From: Gordoniibacillus chartarius
Lineage (GTDB): Bacteria; Bacillota; Bacilli; Paenibacillales; NBRC-103111
DNA: 64,000 nt
Direction: 5' to 3'
Assembly (NCBI RefSeq): GCF_042432825.1
Contig: NZ_JBHLWN010000067.1
Coordinates: 62,001-126,000, forward strand
In this document: piece after piece, positions 1-7,663 of the stretch
Numbering within the stretch: position 1 is the first letter of the stretch
How the letters are laid out: every line of letters starts with the position of its first letter
Notes under the pieces: model-generated
The model's database searches: none
What the model saw: the letters and a program-made list of their open reading frames with translations, nothing else
Told to the model about the DNA's origin: nothing
Program-made: the position numbers and the translations under genes

Positions 1-249
1 CAGGACAACGACCGTTAACCCCCCGTACAATGCCGGACTGACGCCGATCGCAGCAAGCTGCGCGAACATCTCCTCGCTCAGCTGAAAGAAGCCGCAGCCT
101 TCGCTGCAAGGAACAGGATACAGCCAAATGCCCATCTCGTGGCTGTAATAAGACACGATCAGGCAGGCCGCCAAAGACGTCCACCAAAGGGCATGAAGCA
201 GCACATAGAAGGCTTGGCGCAGCCGAGCCGGAACAACAATTGCTTTCAT
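1..249 (-). CDS. N-terminus of a membrane protein, truncated by window edge
   Basis: The reading frame opens at an ATG (complement of 247-249), preceded by an AAAGGA-like ribosome binding site, and stays open for 83 codons to the left edge, so the C-terminus is missing. The visible part has a positively charged start, one membrane helix around residues 16-32 (LLHALWWTSLAACLIV), a short outside loop with two Cys (PVPCSEGCGFF) and the beginning of a second hydrophobic segment. Membrane-sensor histidine kinases of Paenibacillus can begin this way, but no catalytic motif is visible, so the function is undetermined. Confidence 0.6.
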   Translation of the reverse strand, partial: MKAIVVPARLRQAFYVLLHALWWTSLAACLIVSYYSHEMGIWLYPVPCSEGCGFFQLSEEMFAQLAAIGVSPALYGGLTVVVL

Positions 250-467
250 GACGCTTCCGATCCTTTCGCCGCGGTAGGACTTTCCTCTCAGTATAGCATG
301 CACCCGTTCCCGGCGGCTCGGGAAATCGGAAGCCCCGAGAAGTTCCCGGCAAGCTCGGGAAGAAGCACCCTTGCTGCCGGGACGGCGGGACCGCTACGAT
401 GATAGGCATAAGGCCGCGGCCGCTTCGCCGCACGGCTATCCGAACGATCAAGGAGTGTCATAAACCA

Positions 468-1139
468 ATGAATGTGAACGTACCTTCCGTATTTTTCCGC
501 TTTAGCGGCTGGGCTCTGCTCATTGCAGGCATCATGCACACCCTCATCCAATTCGTCCACCTCGACGATGTTCCCGAAGGAATGGCGCAGATGAGCTATT
601 TTGTCGACGTCGCCGTGTGGAGCCATGTCGCCCTGATTTTTGCCGTCGCTCTGACTTTGTTCGGACTTACCGGGCTGTTCCTCCGCCATATCGCCGTGTT
701 GAGATGGTGGGGCTGGGTCGGCTTCGCCTGCATGTTTCTCGTCTTCTACTACGATGTCACGCACGCCGTGCTGCAAGTATTCCAGTATCCGATTCTGTTT
801 GACGGGATCCAGGATGAGCAGAAGCTGAAAGAAGTATCCGACCTTGTCATGCGGATACAGACGGAGTCGGGGATCGGCAGCACGCTGATGCGGATGCTGT
901 TCCCGGTTATGCTGCTCGGTACGCCGCTGATGGCGGTCAGCCTATGGCGCGCGCGAATTTATTCCAAATGGCCGGCAGTGGCCCAAATCGTTCTTCTTGT
1001 CGTCCTCTTCGTGCCGATCGAGGCGCTTATGAGATATGCGTTCCCTGTCTCTTTTCTCGTCTATTCGTGGTACGGAGCCCTTCTCGCTTTCGAGAGGCTG
1101 AACGTTCCCCAGGCTTCGTCCGCCGGGCACGCCGCTTAA
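468..1139 (+). CDS. hypothetical six-helix integral membrane protein
   Basis: The protein is 223 aa from the ATG at 468, which follows an AAGGAG site; an earlier in-frame ATG at 399 lacks one. About six hydrophobic segments are visible, near residues 10-28, 43-68, 74-98, 128-148, 155-175 and 180-200, separated by short charged loops, and there is no signal peptide or catalytic motif. The size and layout recall small uncharacterised membrane proteins of the LIC_13387 kind, but that is a guess from overall look. It stands alone: a divergent gene lies to the left and a hairpin terminator follows before the convergent ArsR gene. Confidence 0.75.
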   Translation: MNVNVPSVFFRFSGWALLIAGIMHTLIQFVHLDDVPEGMAQMSYFVDVAVWSHVALIFAVALTLFGLTGLFLRHIAVLRWWGWVGFACMFLVFYYDVTHAVLQVFQYPILFDGIQDEQKLKEVSDLVMRIQTESGIGSTLMRMLFPVMLLGTPLMAVSLWRARIYSKWPAVAQIVLLVVLFVPIEALMRYAFPVSFLVYSWYGALLAFERLNVPQASSAGHAA

Positions 1140-1188
1140 CAGCCGCGCATGAACGATTCCCCGCACGTCCGCTTCAAGCTCCACAGCA

Positions 1189-1231
1189 AACAGGCAACCG
1201 CCGAGTCGCAAGGACTCCAGGTTGCCTGTTC
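1189..1231. terminator. bidirectional hairpin terminator
   Basis: The arms ACAGGCAACC (1190-1199) and GGTTGCCTGT (1220-1229) pair perfectly, and the loop contains a second pairing, GAGTC with GACTC. The hairpin lies between the convergent membrane-protein and ArsR genes. The flanks are moderately T-rich on both sides. Confidence 0.75.
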
Positions 1232-1266
1232 CATTATTACGGATATTACGTTACGCCCTGCCGGTA

Positions 1267-1584
1267 TTACTCCTCCACAAAGCGTTTGAGCGCAGCCAGC
1301 TTGTTCTCCCAGAAGCGCTCGTAATGGTCGAGCCAGCGCTTCAGCTCCAGCAGCGGCTCAGGCTCCATCCGGTACCGCGTCTCGCGTCCGACTTTTCGTT
1401 CTTTGACAAGTCCCGCTTCGGTCAGTATGCGCAAATGCTTGGAAACGGCAGTCCGGCTGATCGGATAGTGACTGCTGATGACCGTGACCGGCAGCTCCTG
1501 CTCTTCCAGCAGCCGGAGCAGCGAGCGCCGGGTCGGATCGGCGATTGCCTGGAAGACGTCGTGCTTCGGCGACGGCGCAGCCAT
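1267..1584 (-). CDS. ArsR-family winged-helix repressor
   Basis: This 105-aa protein is a typical ArsR/SmtB DNA-binding domain: ADPTRRSLLRLL near residues 16-27, the helix-turn-helix YPISRTAVSKHLRILTEAGL at about 40-59, and the wing RKVGRETRYRM. There is no obvious metal-binding Cys cluster, so it belongs to the metal-independent group that is usually encoded with an SRPBCC (AHSA1) protein. Its ATG lies 2 bases after the stop of that upstream gene, so the two are co-translated. It probably represses its own operon through the two inverted repeats at 2047-2105. Confidence 0.92.
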   Translation of the reverse strand: MAAPSPKHDVFQAIADPTRRSLLRLLEEQELPVTVISSHYPISRTAVSKHLRILTEAGLVKERKVGRETRYRMEPEPLLELKRWLDHYERFWENKLAALKRFVEE

Positions 1585-1586
1585 GG

Positions 1587-2003
1587 TCAGCCCTCGATCT
1601 TCGCTTTCAGCTTCTGAACGATGCCGACCCAGCCTTGGTTCATACGGTCGCGCACGATCCGGTGCGATTCGCCGAATTCAGTTAAGGTATCGGCATCCCA
1701 GCCGCCGTGAATCAGCGTAAATTCCGTCTTGCCGTCGTTCTCTCTAAGCTCGAACGTGACGGTCCAATCTTTGCCCCAGCGAAACGACAACCGATTCGGC
1801 GGATCAAGCTCCGTCACACGGCAAGGAGACTTGCCGAACGGAACGGCATCCAGGTGGAACTCGTGACCGGCAACCGGCTGAAAGTCGTTCGGCATAAACC
1901 ATTCGGCGATGCCTTCCGCCGTAGCGACGGCATCCCAAACTTTCTGAATCGGCGCGTTAATCGTGATTTCCTGACGAATATCGGGCAGTGTGTTTGTTGT
2001 CAT
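1587..2003 (-). CDS. SRPBCC / AHSA1-like ligand-binding protein
   Basis: The 138-aa START-like protein begins at the ATG at 2003, directly behind a TTGGAGGAAC site; the open frame extends further upstream but through promoter sequence. Family hallmarks include INAPIQKVWDAVATAEGIAEWF near residues 13-34 and the C-terminal helix with HRIVRDRMNQGWVGIVQKLK. Proteins of this fold form a hydrophobic pocket, but the ligand is generally unknown. It is the first gene of a two-gene operon with the ArsR repressor, a very common pairing in Bacillales. Confidence 0.9.
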   Translation of the reverse strand: MTTNTLPDIRQEITINAPIQKVWDAVATAEGIAEWFMPNDFQPVAGHEFHLDAVPFGKSPCRVTELDPPNRLSFRWGKDWTVTFELRENDGKTEFTLIHGGWDADTLTEFGESHRIVRDRMNQGWVGIVQKLKAKIEG

Positions 2004-2046
2004 GTTTGTTCCTCCAATTTGAGCTGCGATCGTTTGTGCATCTAAT

Positions 2047-2111
2047 GCGAAACCTTTTGGTTTCGCGTCGACGACCGTTTCATCATACGACACCTTTAGG
2101 TTGCATGTCAA
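2047..2111 (-). promoter_or_regulatory. promoter with two ArsR-type operators for the SRPBCC-ArsR operon
   Basis: On the minus strand there is a -35 TTGACA (2106-2111), an 18-bp spacer, and a -10 TATGAT (2082-2087). One operator, AACCTAAAGGT, sits inside the spacer. A second, perfect 8-bp inverted repeat GCGAAACC-N4-GGTTTCGC (2047-2066), lies just downstream of the -10. Both share the core AACC-N4-GGTT or a close variant, as expected for a dimeric winged-helix repressor. The -35 overlaps the stop codon of the upstream arginase-like gene. Confidence 0.8.
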
Positions 2112-3052
2112 CACCGATATGATTGGCGTTCACCGAACAATGAGCAGAGCAGCGCGACCGCCGTCGTGGCGGTTTGGTTGCGCGTGTCGACGATCGGATT
2201 TACTTCGACGATATCGGCGCTGCTCACGACGCCGGCCGCCGCAAGCCTTTCCATCGCCAGATGGCTTTCGCGAAATGCGATGCCGCCGGGTGCCGAAGTG
2301 CCGACACCGGGAGCATAGTAAGGATCGAGCGCATTGAGATTGAAGCTGACATGAACGCTTCGACCGGCCTGTGTGGCGATGCCGATCGCTTGCTCGATGG
2401 CTCTTTTCATGCCTAGCCTCTCCAATTCGCGCATCGTGTAAACCGTAACCCCCCGATCCCGCAGCGGCGAGCACTCTCCGGCATCCTCCGACCGTGCACC
2501 GATAACGACAACATGCTCGGGCTTCACCGGCGGGGCGCCTCCGCCCAGTGCCGCAAGGCGCGGATCGCCGAAACCGAGCACGGCTGCCAATGTCGTCCTT
2601 AACACCCCGGGGCCGCTTCCTCTCGGCGCCGGCTCCGGCATCGGCGCATCGCCGCAGGCGTCGAACCAAATCAGTCCGACGCCCCCCAGGGCCTGTCTGA
2701 CTCCGGCTATGGAACCGATTGCAACATGGTGGTCTCCGCCGAGGATCAGCGGGAAGCGGTTTCCTTGCAGCTCATGCGCCGTCCGGGCGCTGACCTCCTT
2801 GCATACCCGCACCTGCTCGGATAAACAAGCGGCGAGGTAACGGTAGGCGCCGGCATCGGCCCGTGACGTATCCGGGGGACGATAAACCGGTATGTCCCCG
2901 CGATCGGTCACGCTGCAGCCCAGCTCCTCCAGCTTCGCCGCCAATCTCGCACAGCGCAAGGCGCTCGGGCCCATATCGACTCCTCTGCGCTCTCCGCTAA
3001 GATCCATCGGTACGCCTATGACAGCGAGATTGCCGCTACACATCGGATTCAT
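2108..3052 (-). CDS. arginase-family protein with degenerate metal site
   Basis: The 314-aa protein has the arginase/agmatinase (ureohydrolase) fold along its whole length: GVDMGPSALR (24-33), LGGDHHVAIGSIAG (104-117), IWFDACGD (128-135), the stretch around residues 236-270 ending in RESHLAMERL, and EVNPIVDTRNQTA near the C-terminus. Canonical enzymes bind two Mn with GGDH, DAHGD and DLD. Here the His of DAHGD is Cys133 and both Asp of the SFDLDALDP motif are Asn (238 and 240). The GNIHG substrate loop is also absent. Three of six metal ligands are changed, so normal arginase activity looks unlikely. The start has AGGAGGAG upstream, and ykuK lies 48 bp before it on the same strand. Confidence 0.88.
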   Translation of the reverse strand: MNPMCSGNLAVIGVPMDLSGERRGVDMGPSALRCARLAAKLEELGCSVTDRGDIPVYRPPDTSRADAGAYRYLAACLSEQVRVCKEVSARTAHELQGNRFPLILGGDHHVAIGSIAGVRQALGGVGLIWFDACGDAPMPEPAPRGSGPGVLRTTLAAVLGFGDPRLAALGGGAPPVKPEHVVVIGARSEDAGECSPLRDRGVTVYTMRELERLGMKRAIEQAIGIATQAGRSVHVSFNLNALDPYYAPGVGTSAPGGIAFRESHLAMERLAAAGVVSSADIVEVNPIVDTRNQTATTAVALLCSLFGERQSYRC

Positions 3053-3100
3053 GTCCGATCTCCTCCTGGACTTCTCTATATATGAGACCGCCCCCGCTTT

Positions 3101-3643
3101 CTATCCGAGCGCCATCCGAGCGGGTCGCTTCGTATGACGGTTCGCATAAGCGGAGGCGGCGCAGGCATGAGGCTTCACACGCGGAGCATACTTTCCCATC
3201 GCCTCCACACGGTCGACCATCTCTTGCACATATTTGGCGGTTACGTTCACCTTCGGCTCCGTCCCTGCATCGATGTCGATGTACAAGGTTAACGAGGCTC
3301 CCTGCAGAATATGGGGCAGCAGCAAATCCTCCATGCGGCGGATGATGTCTCCGGAGAAGATCGAAGCCACTTCTTGTGACAAGGCGGTTTCCATCGACAG
3401 CTTCTCCTTCACCGACTCGATTTCCCGAGGCACGATGACCGTCCGGTAGCACGCCCACGCGCCCTTGCCCAGCCGGTGAATGATAAGGCCGGTCACGAAC
3501 TTCGTATACCCCCGGTGCACTTGACTGTCGGTGCCGATCATGAAGTGATACGAGGCTTGCGGATCCTGAGCCATAAAGCGAAGTACACGGCGGCACACAT
3601 CATCGGGACTTAACTTGCTGTCGGTCAAATTTTGAAATCTCAT
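3101..3643 (-). CDS. ykuK: YkuK-family RNase H-like protein
   Basis: The 180-aa protein matches the DUF458/YkuK family of Bacillales, small proteins with a predicted ribonuclease-H-like fold. The family start MRFQNLTDSKLSPDDV, the strand MIGTDSQVHRGYTKFVTGL with its acidic residue, and YIDIDAGTEPKVN near residue 120 are all recognisable. The molecular role is not established. The ATG is preceded by GGGAGGGG. It is likely the first gene of a unit with the arginase-like gene downstream. Confidence 0.88.
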   Translation of the reverse strand: MRFQNLTDSKLSPDDVCRRVLRFMAQDPQASYHFMIGTDSQVHRGYTKFVTGLIIHRLGKGAWACYRTVIVPREIESVKEKLSMETALSQEVASIFSGDIIRRMEDLLLPHILQGASLTLYIDIDAGTEPKVNVTAKYVQEMVDRVEAMGKYAPRVKPHACAASAYANRHTKRPARMALG

Positions 3644-3815
3644 GCTGCTCCCCTCCCGGATTCAGGCTCCGTTACGTTGGCGCTATGCTCACAGTATATG
3701 GCCGTCCCCGGCAAAATCGAACCGTGAAATGTTTATTTGCCGGCAACCGTGTCATAATGAGCGGACACTGCATATATATGTTTTGTTGAATAATTCCAAT
3801 TGAGGTGGTACATCA

Positions 3816-3989
3816 ATGATCGCAACGACGCAAGGTGTCGGCAAAGAGGAAGCCATGGATAAACTGCGGAACATGGGGCTTGACCAAATCGCCGTTTGGC
3901 TCGGCCGTCTGCCCGAAGACCGCTGGGAGCGAATGTTCCTCGATAACTGGCCTGCACTCGCCAAGAAATGCGGCGTCGAAAAGGAATAA
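3816..3989 (+). CDS. 57-aa hypothetical protein
   Basis: This short frame starts at an ATG eight bases after TGAGGTGG and ends at TAA. The product is rich in charged and amphipathic residues (MDKLRNMGLDQIAVWLGRLP, then WERMFLDNWPALAKKCG) and looks like a small helical soluble protein. No family is recognised. Support comes from the good ribosome binding site, balanced codon use and the hairpin terminator that follows. Confidence 0.6.
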   Translation: MIATTQGVGKEEAMDKLRNMGLDQIAVWLGRLPEDRWERMFLDNWPALAKKCGVEKE

Positions 3990-4026
3990 CATCCTACATA
4001 AACGCTGGCACGTTACCATGCAAAAA

Positions 4027-4061
4027 CGCTCTGTCCCCGGTTAACCCCGGTTGACAGAGCG
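4027..4061. terminator. bidirectional terminator between the 57-aa gene and the DHODH-like gene
   Basis: The arms CGCTCTGTC (4027-4035) and GACAGAGCG (4053-4061) pair across a 17-base loop. An A-run precedes the left arm, giving a U-run for minus-strand transcripts, and the right flank is T-rich. The loop contains the stop codon of the minus-strand gene. Confidence 0.75.
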
Positions 4062-6050
4062 TCTTTGTTGCGGCACATTCTTCATCATGTACGGATACAA
4101 CAGCAGCAGGCCGGCGATATAAAGTACGATCAATACATATAGAGGCAGCAGGTGAATGAAATCGATATACCCGATGTACAGGTGCACGGATAACCCCGCC
4201 GTAAACGCCGGCAGTCCGGCCAGCACGAGCATGCGCCACAGCCAGCGCTGTCCTTCTTGAATGCCCCAGAGCGCCGCAGCCGTCAGCGCTGCGGCGTCCG
4301 ATACCAGTGCGCCTCCGAAGCCGGCCCGGTCGTGAGCGATGAGCGGCAGCAGCTTATCGTTGAACGACTGCAGCGTGTCCGGCGTCGTGCACAGGTACGC
4401 CAAATCTTGAGGCACGAATACGTTCGTCACCCCGACAGAGGCAATAACGATCCCTCCGACCCCGAGCATAACGCCAAGCACGACGAAGATGAGCTGCCCC
4501 CACTGCGCCATTCGCCAAGCACGATCGTTTCTGAGCGCCGGCATCCGGTCTACGGCTCTCCCGGCGCGGCTGCGCATGGCGAGGACGAACATCGGCAGCA
4601 GCACGGCTGCGGCCAGCGCATGCAGCGGATCGAAGTACCCGTAGCCAAGATATAGGAAAAACGAGCTGAAGCCGAGTAAGCCGGATACGAGCAGCGCCGT
4701 CTTGGCCCAGTGCAGCTGCGCCCTCAGACCGAAGCCCCCTAGCATCATATATAAAACCCCGATTGATATCATCGTTCCGGCCAGAGTCACCCGGTCGTGA
4801 GACATAAAGGAAAGCAGGCGGGGGTTCGCCAGCAGCAGCGCATTCCGATCGGCACCCAAATAAGCGATGTCATACGGCAGCATCACGCTGGTGACGGCGA
4901 TGAACCACGCGATCAAGCCGCCGATCAGCATGCCTGCTCCCAGCAGCGTCATCCAGCCCCATCCGCTCCAAAACCCGGTTCCTTCGACCGCTTCATCCTC
5001 AGTCCGAGGAGCGTTGGACTCTGCCTCGAAGATCAGGGCATCATTGATGCGTTTCGGCAAGCCCGGGCCCGAATATACCAGACCGCTGTGCAGCATGACC
5101 GCATCCGCTCCGGCATCCCGGAGGCGAAAGGCATCCTGCGGTTCATGCACGCCGCATGCCGCCACTATGGCCGGCTCTGCGCCAATAATGACGCGCAGCC
5201 GGCGAACGGCCTCGGAGCCGGGAGCTAACGCTTTGGGCGAAACGTCCCACACCTGCCCATCTTGCGTATATTCGGTCACATAAAATCCGCGCCAGCCCGT
5301 CTGTATGGCATTCTCGGCAGCGGCTCTCAGCAGCGCTTCGTCCGCTTGGAGGGGGACCGCCAGCAGCAGCGGCTTTCCTTCCGTATTCGCACCTGCGTTA
5401 CGATGCACATCTGCAAGCTGAATCAAGAGCTTGTTGAATTCGTCAACCGACCAGCCCCGGCGCCGCTCTCCGCCATTGTTGTCGACGGCCTCCATACAAC
5501 CGTCAATCACAAAGCCCGCTGCATGGGGCCCAAGCTCCTTCATCAGCAGCTGCAGCTGGTTCACCGCTTCCGCCGCCGAGCTTCCCGGCATCGGCGCCAG
5601 CCGGAGCAGGTAAGGCAGCCGATGCCCGCGGGGCTTGTTCAATTTGGCCGCGATTCGTTCCAAACCATCATTCTGGAATCGATCGGGATAAACGATCGCT
5701 TCTTCCTGCGGCTTCAGCCTCGGCTCGCAGCGTTCCTCCGTACCGGCCGGTCGCAGCGTAACCGGACCGACCTCCATAAAACCGAAGCCGAACGGCGCCA
5801 CTGCCTTGCGGCCGAGCAGCCTCGGGTCGACGGGGCCGCTCAGACCGACGGGATAACGCGTTCGGAAGCCGATACGGCTGCTCTCCAGCGCAGAGCTGCC
5901 CTCCATATGCCCGAGCGTGCGGATGACGAGCGGCCCCAGCGGCATTCGGCTGAGCAGCCCCATGGCGCCAAGCGCCGTATCCCGGGCGGCGGTCGCTTTC
6001 ATGCGAAACAGCAGCGGACGGAATATCGTCTGATAAGACCAATCGGGCAT
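4041..6050 (-). CDS. dihydroorotate dehydrogenase-like domain fused to a duplicated membrane domain
   Basis: The protein is 669 aa from the ATG at 6050, which follows GAGGGGG; an upstream TTG at 6074 has no such site. Residues about 1-350 resemble class 2 PyrD: FGFGFMEVGPVTLRP, then FQNDGLERIAAKLNKPRG, and a phosphate-binding end IVAACGVHEPQDAFRLRDAG followed by LHSGLVYSGPGLPKRIND. The catalytic NISSPNT motif, the FMN-contacting Lys of the VKIAPD motif and the GG.SG loop are not present, so dehydrogenase activity is doubtful. Residues about 365-655 contain eight membrane helices as two four-helix repeats, each starting with a P.D.AYL segment followed by an HDR motif (FMSHDR and LIAHDR). No signal peptide is visible. 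Stands alone, between two terminators. Confidence 0.8.
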   Translation of the reverse strand: MPDWSYQTIFRPLLFRMKATAARDTALGAMGLLSRMPLGPLVIRTLGHMEGSSALESSRIGFRTRYPVGLSGPVDPRLLGRKAVAPFGFGFMEVGPVTLRPAGTEERCEPRLKPQEEAIVYPDRFQNDGLERIAAKLNKPRGHRLPYLLRLAPMPGSSAAEAVNQLQLLMKELGPHAAGFVIDGCMEAVDNNGGERRRGWSVDEFNKLLIQLADVHRNAGANTEGKPLLLAVPLQADEALLRAAAENAIQTGWRGFYVTEYTQDGQVWDVSPKALAPGSEAVRRLRVIIGAEPAIVAACGVHEPQDAFRLRDAGADAVMLHSGLVYSGPGLPKRINDALIFEAESNAPRTEDEAVEGTGFWSGWGWMTLLGAGMLIGGLIAWFIAVTSVMLPYDIAYLGADRNALLLANPRLLSFMSHDRVTLAGTMISIGVLYMMLGGFGLRAQLHWAKTALLVSGLLGFSSFFLYLGYGYFDPLHALAAAVLLPMFVLAMRSRAGRAVDRMPALRNDRAWRMAQWGQLIFVVLGVMLGVGGIVIASVGVTNVFVPQDLAYLCTTPDTLQSFNDKLLPLIAHDRAGFGGALVSDAAALTAAALWGIQEGQRWLWRMLVLAGLPAFTAGLSVHLYIGYIDFIHLLPLYVLIVLYIAGLLLLYPYMMKNVPQQRRSVNRG

Positions 6051-6183
6051 GCGGAGCCCCCTCGCTTTTTCCAAGTAAAATCTGTTACTTAAGACACAGA
6101 ATTATCCAATAGAATTAGTCTATAATGACTATACTGGCATACGATACGACTACGATTTAACTACGTTTCAGAGGTGAACCGGC

Positions 6184-6399
6184 ATGAGTAAAGAACAAAT
6201 TGAAGGGTTAATCGGCAACCTTCAGGATTCCAAAGAAGATCTGGAGAAGTGTGTCGACCTGCTGTGCGGCCTGCAGAGGTCGAAAGGCCCTGTCACGGAA
6301 GCGGTCATTGCGCTGAAGTACGAGAAACCGAATCTTCATAAGATGCTAAAAAGCCGCCTGAACCACAATCCCGGCATTCGCATGGTGCTGGAACTGTAG
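6184..6399 (+). CDS. 71-aa hypothetical protein
   Basis: The small, highly charged protein starts at an ATG after AGAGGTGAACC. It reads as two amphipathic helices (KEQIEGLIGNLQDSKEDLEK; then TEAVIALKYEKPNLHKMLKS) with two Cys in between (CVDLLCGL). No family is recognised with confidence. A TATAAT box lies about 60 bases upstream and a strong terminator follows, so it is a single-gene transcript. Confidence 0.7.
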   Translation: MSKEQIEGLIGNLQDSKEDLEKCVDLLCGLQRSKGPVTEAVIALKYEKPNLHKMLKSRLNHNPGIRMVLEL

Positions 6400-6440
6400 G
6401 CTCCCGGCGATACCGTTCACATGGTACGGCAAACGGTAAT

Positions 6441-6480
6441 AAGCGCCCTTCTCTTAACGAAAGAGGGGCGCTTCCTTATT
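6441..6480 (+). terminator. rho-independent terminator
   Basis: The stem pairs AAGCGCCC (6441-6448) with GGGCGCTT (6466-6473), and an inner stem pairs CTCTT with AAGAG across AACGA. The tail is CCTTATTT. It closes the 71-aa gene. Confidence 0.85.
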
Positions 6481-6518
6481 TCTCCATTCAGAGACGATAT
6501 CCTGCTTTTGCAATACTG

Positions 6519-6959
6519 CTAACGTCTTGCATCAACGAGGGGGGCCGCGCTACCGAAGCTGAAATCGAACAGCTGCCACCGTTGATACAGCTTCTCGATC
6601 TTCTCGTAGTGTTCCTGCTGGGCGACGGCCACTCCGCCGACGACGTTTCTCCAGCTTATGTCCGAAGCACTGCGCATCGTAAGCGTTACCGTATAGCGGT
6701 ATCCCGCTCCGTAAGGAGCCTCCTCTACTTCTGCAATTCGGCCTTCGCTAAACGCCTCCTGCCCGCCGTACTTGACGCGGAACCCCAAGATGAGCCGGTC
6801 TTGCCGGGGGAGCTTCAAATCCGACACAAATTGCAGCTTATGAAAGCCGATCGCTTGAACTTGAACCGGCTTGCTCCTGCTCGTTACCGAACGGCCGTTC
6901 AAACACTGAATGTTCATATCGCAACGAACATCCGTTACAGCCCAAACTGTCGTGTACAT
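6519..6959 (-). CDS. 146-aa hypothetical protein, possibly PilZ-like beta-barrel
   Basis: The start at 6959 is preceded by GGGGGCGGTG. The body alternates short beta-strand-like segments (VQVQAIGFHKLQFVSDLKLP, then RLILGFRVKYGGQ and YRYTVTLTM), which recalls a PilZ barrel, but the RxxxR and D/NxSxxG c-di-GMP-binding motifs are missing, so this is only a structural impression. The C-terminus is a charged helix (EHYEKIEKLYQRWQLFDF). It is divergent from the XRE regulator, and a GATACAT-T-ATGTATC palindrome lies 20 bases upstream of its start, so control by that regulator is likely. Confidence 0.65.
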   Translation of the reverse strand: MYTTVWAVTDVRCDMNIQCLNGRSVTSRSKPVQVQAIGFHKLQFVSDLKLPRQDRLILGFRVKYGGQEAFSEGRIAEVEEAPYGAGYRYTVTLTMRSASDISWRNVVGGVAVAQQEHYEKIEKLYQRWQLFDFSFGSAAPLVDARR

Positions 6960-6978
6960 TTCACCGCCCCCTGATTAA

Positions 6979-6993
6979 GATACATTATGTATC
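6979..6993. promoter_or_regulatory. operator palindrome, site A
   Basis: A perfect 15-bp palindrome of the form GATACAT-T-ATGTATC lies between the divergent 146-aa gene and the XRE regulator gene. It is one of five copies in this 3-kb stretch. Its position fits a site controlling the 146-aa gene and possibly the regulator itself. Confidence 0.7.
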
Positions 6994-7123
6994 ACTATGA
7001 ATATGAAAAATTCTTGTTTGTACTTTTCCCTTCCAAAACAAGCCCATTCATTGGTATAATTGATGTTACGAAATGGATACACTAGGAACATTGACTACCA
7101 GCAGGATTGTGAGGTATGGCCGT

Positions 7124-7495
7124 ATGACGAAATACGGGGAACGAATCGCCCTCCTCCGCGAGAAACAAGGCATGACTCAGGAGGACTTGGCTACGGCGTT
7201 AGGCATCTCTCGCGCTGCGCTATCCCATTATGAAACGAACCGCAGAGAACCCGACCATGAGACGATTACCAAGATCGCGAATCACTTTCGTGTCACTACG
7301 GATTATTTGCTGGGTCGGACAGACGACGCCGTGAAGCAGCTAGACCCCGATGTGAAAGAATTCGTCGACAGCCTGGAATTATCGGATGAAGACATCATGA
7401 AGAAATTTACGCTGACCGTCGATGGAGAGAAGCTTACGCCGGAGGAAGCGAAGCGTTTCATAGCTTTTGTGAGAGCCGAGCGATTGATGAAATAA
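7124..7495 (+). CDS. XRE-family HTH transcriptional regulator
   Basis: The protein is 123 aa from the ATG at 7124, which follows GTGAGGT; an in-frame ATG at 7073 lacks a site. Residues 4-66 are a classical XRE domain (YGERIALLREKQGMTQEDLA, SRAALSHYETNRREP as recognition region, DYLLGRTD at the end). The C-terminal segment, about 88-121, has DEDIMKKFTLTVDG and LTPEEAKRFIAFVRAERL, a probable oligomerisation helix pair. A TATAAT box lies at 7055-7060. Given the flanking palindromes it is probably a local repressor, comparable in layout to SinR or ImmR. Confidence 0.9.
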   Translation: MTKYGERIALLREKQGMTQEDLATALGISRAALSHYETNRREPDHETITKIANHFRVTTDYLLGRTDDAVKQLDPDVKEFVDSLELSDEDIMKKFTLTVDGEKLTPEEAKRFIAFVRAERLMK

Positions 7496-7514
7496 TTCTA
7501 CATTATGATATTAT

Positions 7515-7529
7515 GATACATTTTGTATC
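7515..7529. promoter_or_regulatory. operator palindrome, site B (no obvious target gene)
   Basis: A perfect palindrome GATACA-TTT-TGTATC sits 20 bases after the regulator stop codon. TATGAT boxes overlap its left side (around 7504-7518), so it may control a short non-coding transcript or a tiny peptide between 7530 and 7616. I see no convincing gene there. Confidence 0.6.
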
Positions 7530-7616
7530 GTGTCAATCGAAATGAGCCGGCCCGCAATGGTTGAAATTTTGCATAATCTTGTCGGTTCCATTCGCCATTC
7601 GTCCTCATCATAAACA

Positions 7617-7644
7617 AACGCATCGTGCCTAAGGCCGATGCGTT
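7617..7644 (-). terminator. rho-independent terminator of the zinc-ribbon gene
   Basis: AACGCATCG (7617-7625) pairs with CGATGCGTT (7636-7644), and the loop itself contains GCC-TAA-GGC. Read on the minus strand the stem is followed by TTTGTTTAT. It lies just beyond the end of the 63-aa gene. Confidence 0.75.
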
Positions 7645-7663
7645 CGTCCGATCCTCTATGTAT

